Shown in pieces: positions 62,119-64,000 of a stretch of DNA of 64,000 nucleotides (position 1 is its first letter; every line of letters starts with the position of its first letter). Under the pieces are notes generated by a model, which saw only the letters and a program-made list of their open reading frames with translations, ran no database searches and had not been told where the DNA came from. This DNA comes from Carboxylicivirga sediminis. Lineage in GTDB: Bacteria; Bacteroidota; Bacteroidia; Bacteroidales; Marinilabiliaceae. Made by a program: the position numbers and the translations under genes. Location of the stretch: positions 62,001 through 126,000 of the forward strand of contig NZ_JAGTAR010000011.1 in the NCBI RefSeq assembly GCF_018156225.1, written 5' to 3'.

Positions 62119-62350
62119 CATACAATGTAACGTTTGCGCATGCACTGTAACGACTGCTCAACACATTGTAAGGGTTGCGCAGTACATTGTAACGTTTGCG
62201 CAGTGCATTGTAACGACTGCTCAACACATTGTAACGTTTGCTCAGTGCATTGTAATGGTTGCACAGCACATTGTAACGTTTGCTCAGTGCGTTGTAACGT
62301 TTGCTCAATACATTGTACCGGTTGCGCAGTGCGTTGTGTCAGGTGTTCAG
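62119..62350 (+). repeat. 21-bp tandem repeat array after the efflux operon
   Basis: About eleven units with core CATTGTAACGTTTGC followed by TCAGTG or GCAGTG variants. The first two units are 20 bp and the rest 21 bp; degenerate units continue at both edges. No spacers separate them, so it is not a CRISPR array. The repeat length is a multiple of three and of two DNA helical turns. The array starts about 64 bases after the stop of the adaptor gene. Confidence 0.9.
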
Positions 62351-62406
62351 TATATTATAACAGACAAGCAGCCAGGTATATTTTAAATACCTGGCTGCTT
62401 GTATAA
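62140..62406 (+). CDS. Possible Cys-rich heptapeptide-repeat small protein (uncertain)
   Basis: If translated from the ATG at 62140, the repeat array gives 88 residues: MHCNDCST then HCKGCAV, HCNVCAV, HCNDCST, HCNVCSV, HCNGCTA, HCNVCSV, RCNVCSI, HCTGCAV, RCVRCSV, and a non-repetitive tail (YYNRQAARYILNTWLLV). There are 20 Cys and eight His in ten CxxC units, which recalls metallothioneins. Both Cys codons are kept in all ten units although neighbouring codons change, and in the tenth unit TGC is replaced by the synonymous TGT. Against it: the array is open in other frames too, there is no ribosome site, and the ORF runs through a hairpin. It could be noncoding. Confidence 0.3.
   Translation: MHCNDCSTHCKGCAVHCNVCAVHCNDCSTHCNVCSVHCNGCTAHCNVCSVRCNVCSIHCTGCAVRCVRCSVYYNRQAARYILNTWLLV
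62364..62402. terminator. Strong hairpin between the repeat array and the activase gene
   Basis: Stem of 14 to 16 pairs: AAGCAGCCAGGTAT / ATACCTGGCTGCTT, with flanking AC/GT pairs, loop of seven bases. It lies between convergent genes and is a likely bidirectional terminator, although neither T-run is strong. Confidence 0.75.
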
Positions 62407-62418
62407 CTTCAATAAAGT

Positions 62419-63330
62419 TTACCCGCCAATCATTGCCTTGACACCATAGGATTCAAATATGGCAATGATTTCCTGCAAACGCTCTGCAGAGGGTTCGGCC
62501 ATTTCGCCTTTATCATATGCTTCACCCAGTTTCTCGTATTTCTTCTCCGCAATATTATGAAATGGCAGAAGGTTAACCAGCGGCTTTTTACCTTCTAATG
62601 TCGCAATGAATTGGGCTGATTCGCGGATGTTCCGGTCGTCATCGTTCACTCCTTTAATCAACGGAATACGAATATTCAGGTCAACACCAGTGGCAGCAAG
62701 ACTCCTGAGGTTAGTCAGAATTTTATCATTGGGCATGCCCGTCCATTGACGATGCTTGTCCGTGTCCATCATCTTCAAGTCGTACAGAAAATGGTCGGTG
62801 CGTTTGGCTACTTCCATCAGCACCTCCGGTTTGGCATAGCCGGTTGTATCTACACAACGATGAATACCTTCTGCACCGCAGGCATCCAGCAATGGGATAA
62901 GGAACTCATGATGCAGCAAGGGTTCACCACCTGAGAAGGTGACGCCACCTTCTGATTTGTCCATCAGCATGGTCTCTTTTTTGATCTGCTTCATGATTTC
63001 TTCCACAGTCATCAGGCGGCCCGTCATCTCAATGGCTTTGGTTGGGCACACTTCGGCGCAGGTGCCGCATAGTGTGCATAAATCGCCGTCTGTTACAATG
63101 CCATCCGCTGTGAGTGTCAGTGCCTGTTCGGGACAATGTTTCACGCATTCTTCACAGGCAATGCACTTGCTGTTATTGTACATTTTCTGCTGTTGCTTCA
63201 ACTGACTCTCCGGGTTATGACACCACTTGCAACGCAAAGGACATCCTTTCAGGAAAATGGTGATGCGAATGCCCGGCCCGTCATTGATGGCGTAGCGTTT
63301 GATATCAAATATTAAACTTGGTAGTTCCAT
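62419..63330 (-). CDS. Glycyl-radical enzyme activase (radical SAM, two extra 4Fe-4S clusters)
   Basis: Radical-SAM enzyme of 303 residues from the ATG at 63330. The S-adenosylmethionine cluster motif CPLRCKWC (C30, C34, C37) is followed by two ferredoxin-type Cys sets, [13 protein letters not shown] and [13 protein letters not shown], which occur in activases for HypD, CutC and glycerol dehydratase enzymes but not in the short PFL activase. [10 protein letters not shown] is the SAM-binding GGE motif. It is encoded next to and downstream of the glycyl-radical enzyme gene on the same strand, its presumed substrate. It installs the glycyl radical, so its activity needs anaerobic conditions. Confidence 0.93.
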   Translation of the reverse strand: MELPSLIFDIKRYAINDGPGIRITIFLKGCPLRCKWCHNPESQLKQQQKMYNNSKCIACEECVKHCPEQALTLTADGIVTDGDLCTLCGTCAEVCPTKAIEMTGRLMTVEEIMKQIKKETMLMDKSEGGVTFSGGEPLLHHEFLIPLLDACGAEGIHRCVDTTGYAKPEVLMEVAKRTDHFLYDLKMMDTDKHRQWTGMPNDKILTNLRSLAATGVDLNIRIPLIKGVNDDDRNIRESAQFIATLEGKKPLVNLLPFHNIAEKKYEKLGEAYDKGEMAEPSAERLQEIIAIFESYGVKAMIGG

Positions 63331-63365
63331 TTGCTTGACCAATAATATGGTTGTTTGTCGTTTTT

Positions 63366-63403
63366 ATAGCTTATAGCTGCTGGCTGATAGCTGATAGCGA
63401 TTT
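63366..63403. repeat. Dispersed AGCTnATAGC-type intergenic repeat, second copy
   Basis: TAGCTTATAGCTGCTGGC and CTGATAGCTGATAGCGA resemble the sequence in the pyrF-prfA gap (38041-38131). It lies between the activase and glycyl-radical enzyme genes. Confidence 0.45.
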
Positions 63404-63485
63404 ACATGACGCTTAGTTATCCTTAAATAAGACACAATGGTGCATGAAAAAACTTCTGACTACTGCCTACAGACTAATAACTAGA

Positions 63486-64000
63486 TTAAAACGATTCATT
63501 CTCCGTTCTGTCAATGACTTCCTGCTGTAAATCGGCATTCATATCGTTGAAATAATCACTGTAACCTGCCATACGCACCAGTAGGTCTTTGTAGTCTTCC
63601 GGATTCTCCTGGGCGGCTCGCAAAGTGGCAGTATCCACTATGTTGAATTGTACATGGTGACCTCCCATTGTGAAATAGCTGCGTATCAGTTTACCCATCT
63701 TATTAATGTCTTCATCACGCTTTAATAAGCTCGGCAAGAAACGCATATTCAGCAGTGTACCTCCCGAACGGGTGTGATCCAGCTTTGTTAATGAGCGAAT
63801 CACCGCTGAAGGGCCATTCACATCACAGCCATGTGATGGCGAGGTACCATCCGAAATGGATTTGCCGGCTAAACGGCCGTTTGGTGTGGCACCCATCACT
63901 TTACCAAAATACACGTGGCAGGTAGTTGACAGCATATTCAGGTGGTATTTGCCACCTTTGATATTGGGCTTACCATCGATTGTTTTGACCAAATCATCAT
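63486..64000 (-). CDS. Glycyl-radical enzyme, C-terminal part (cut by the window end)
   Basis: The C-terminal 171 residues are visible; the gene continues past position 64000, so its N-terminus is not in the window. The glycyl-radical loop is LLVRMAGYSDYFNDMNADLQQEVIDRTE, with the radical Gly in MAGYS. The PFL-type loop is usually RVSGYAVRF, whereas RVAGYSDYF-like loops occur in dehydratases such as trans-4-hydroxy-L-proline dehydratase (HypD). Upstream blocks include GKVMGATPNGRLAGKSISDGTSPSHG and MGGHHVQFNIVDTATLRAAQENPEDYKDL. The activase is directly downstream. The HypD-like call is inference; the substrate-binding half must be seen to decide. Confidence 0.85.
   Translation of the reverse strand, partial: DDLVKTIDGKPNIKGGKYHLNMLSTTCHVYFGKVMGATPNGRLAGKSISDGTSPSHGCDVNGPSAVIRSLTKLDHTRSGGTLLNMRFLPSLLKRDEDINKMGKLIRSYFTMGGHHVQFNIVDTATLRAAQENPEDYKDLLVRMAGYSDYFNDMNADLQQEVIDRTENESF

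Noticed and set aside
61937-62308. Reverse-strand reading of the repeat array (KRYN-rich 123-residue frame)
   Set aside because: It is the complement of the same 21-bp repeat; it starts inside the array and runs into the adaptor gene with no start signal or family pattern.
62119-62350. Possible CRISPR array
   Set aside because: Units are directly adjacent, 20-21 bp long and without spacers, and no cas gene is in the window.
62105-62386. Alternative + strand frame of the repeat array (IVTFAQ-type heptads)
   Set aside because: Openness in several frames is a result of the repeat unit lacking stops; no residue is kept more strongly than expected in this frame, unlike Cys in the neighbouring frame.

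Overview
The window comes from a member of the Bacteroidota, most probably a marine or sediment, facultatively anaerobic member of the order Bacteroidales/Marinilabiliales. The phylum call rests on what is visible: SusC/SusD pairs behind an ECF sigma factor and FecR anti-sigma factor, a type IX secretion PorE-type protein, a type III glutamine synthetase, DUF2851 and HYC_CC_PP proteins, and many start regions preceded by the Bacteroidetes -7 box TAnnTTTG instead of strong Shine-Dalgarno sites. The order-level guess is inference only.

Layout. 1-7051: a curli-type functional amyloid cluster on the + strand, with three curlin-repeat proteins, CsgE, CsgF, a CsgG carrying an extra C-terminal beta-barrel, and a propeller lipoprotein. 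7062-13777: mostly housekeeping and metabolic genes (small ribbon-helix-helix-like protein, YebC, M20 dipeptidase, type III glutamine synthetase, ElbB, RibD-C reductase). 13830-21739: a - strand block with an M16 protease and then a respiratory cluster made of an outer-membrane barrel, fused cytochrome b, Rieske protein and an octaheme cytochrome with a TPR tail. 21842-26352: FAD oxidoreductase, arginine deiminase, succinyl-CoA synthetase beta subunit, SpoU-type RNA methylase. 26430-40468: - strand genes for an OmpA/TPR lipoprotein, prolyl oligopeptidase, PNPase, ribosomal protein S15, an LPP20-like lipoprotein, a K+ channel/RCK protein with an altered filter, DUF2851, PyrF, RF1 and a PurM-like protein. 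40881-51563: sigma/FecR/SusC/SusD nutrient-uptake locus followed by a BASS-type transporter and a DUF4838 lipoprotein. 51621-54198: a small DedA/multidrug-type membrane protein and PorE. 54387-62055: a copper/silver-type RND efflux operon (HYC_CC_PP protein, CusA-like pump, TolC-like channel, CusB-like adaptor with three C-terminal HMA domains). 62100-62406: a 21-bp tandem repeat array that can be read as a cysteine-rich heptapeptide protein. 62419-64000: glycyl-radical activase and the C-terminal part of its glycyl-radical enzyme, cut by the window end.

How it works together. The curli genes form one secretion-nucleation system: subunits are secreted through CsgG with CsgE and CsgF as accessories; a terminator-like hairpin after the second subunit probably makes subunit mRNA more abundant than machinery mRNA. 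The cytochrome b/Rieske/multiheme genes look like a self-contained quinol-oxidising complex. The Cus genes form a three-part export pump whose adaptor has extra metal-binding domains.

The most unusual elements are the Cys-rich 21-bp repeat array directly after the metal efflux operon, the CsgG-barrel fusion with a changed constriction loop, the Rieske/b/octaheme complex with a non-PEWY Qo motif, and the K+ channel with Arg in the selectivity filter. No tRNA, rRNA, CRISPR array, insertion sequence or phage gene was recognised.
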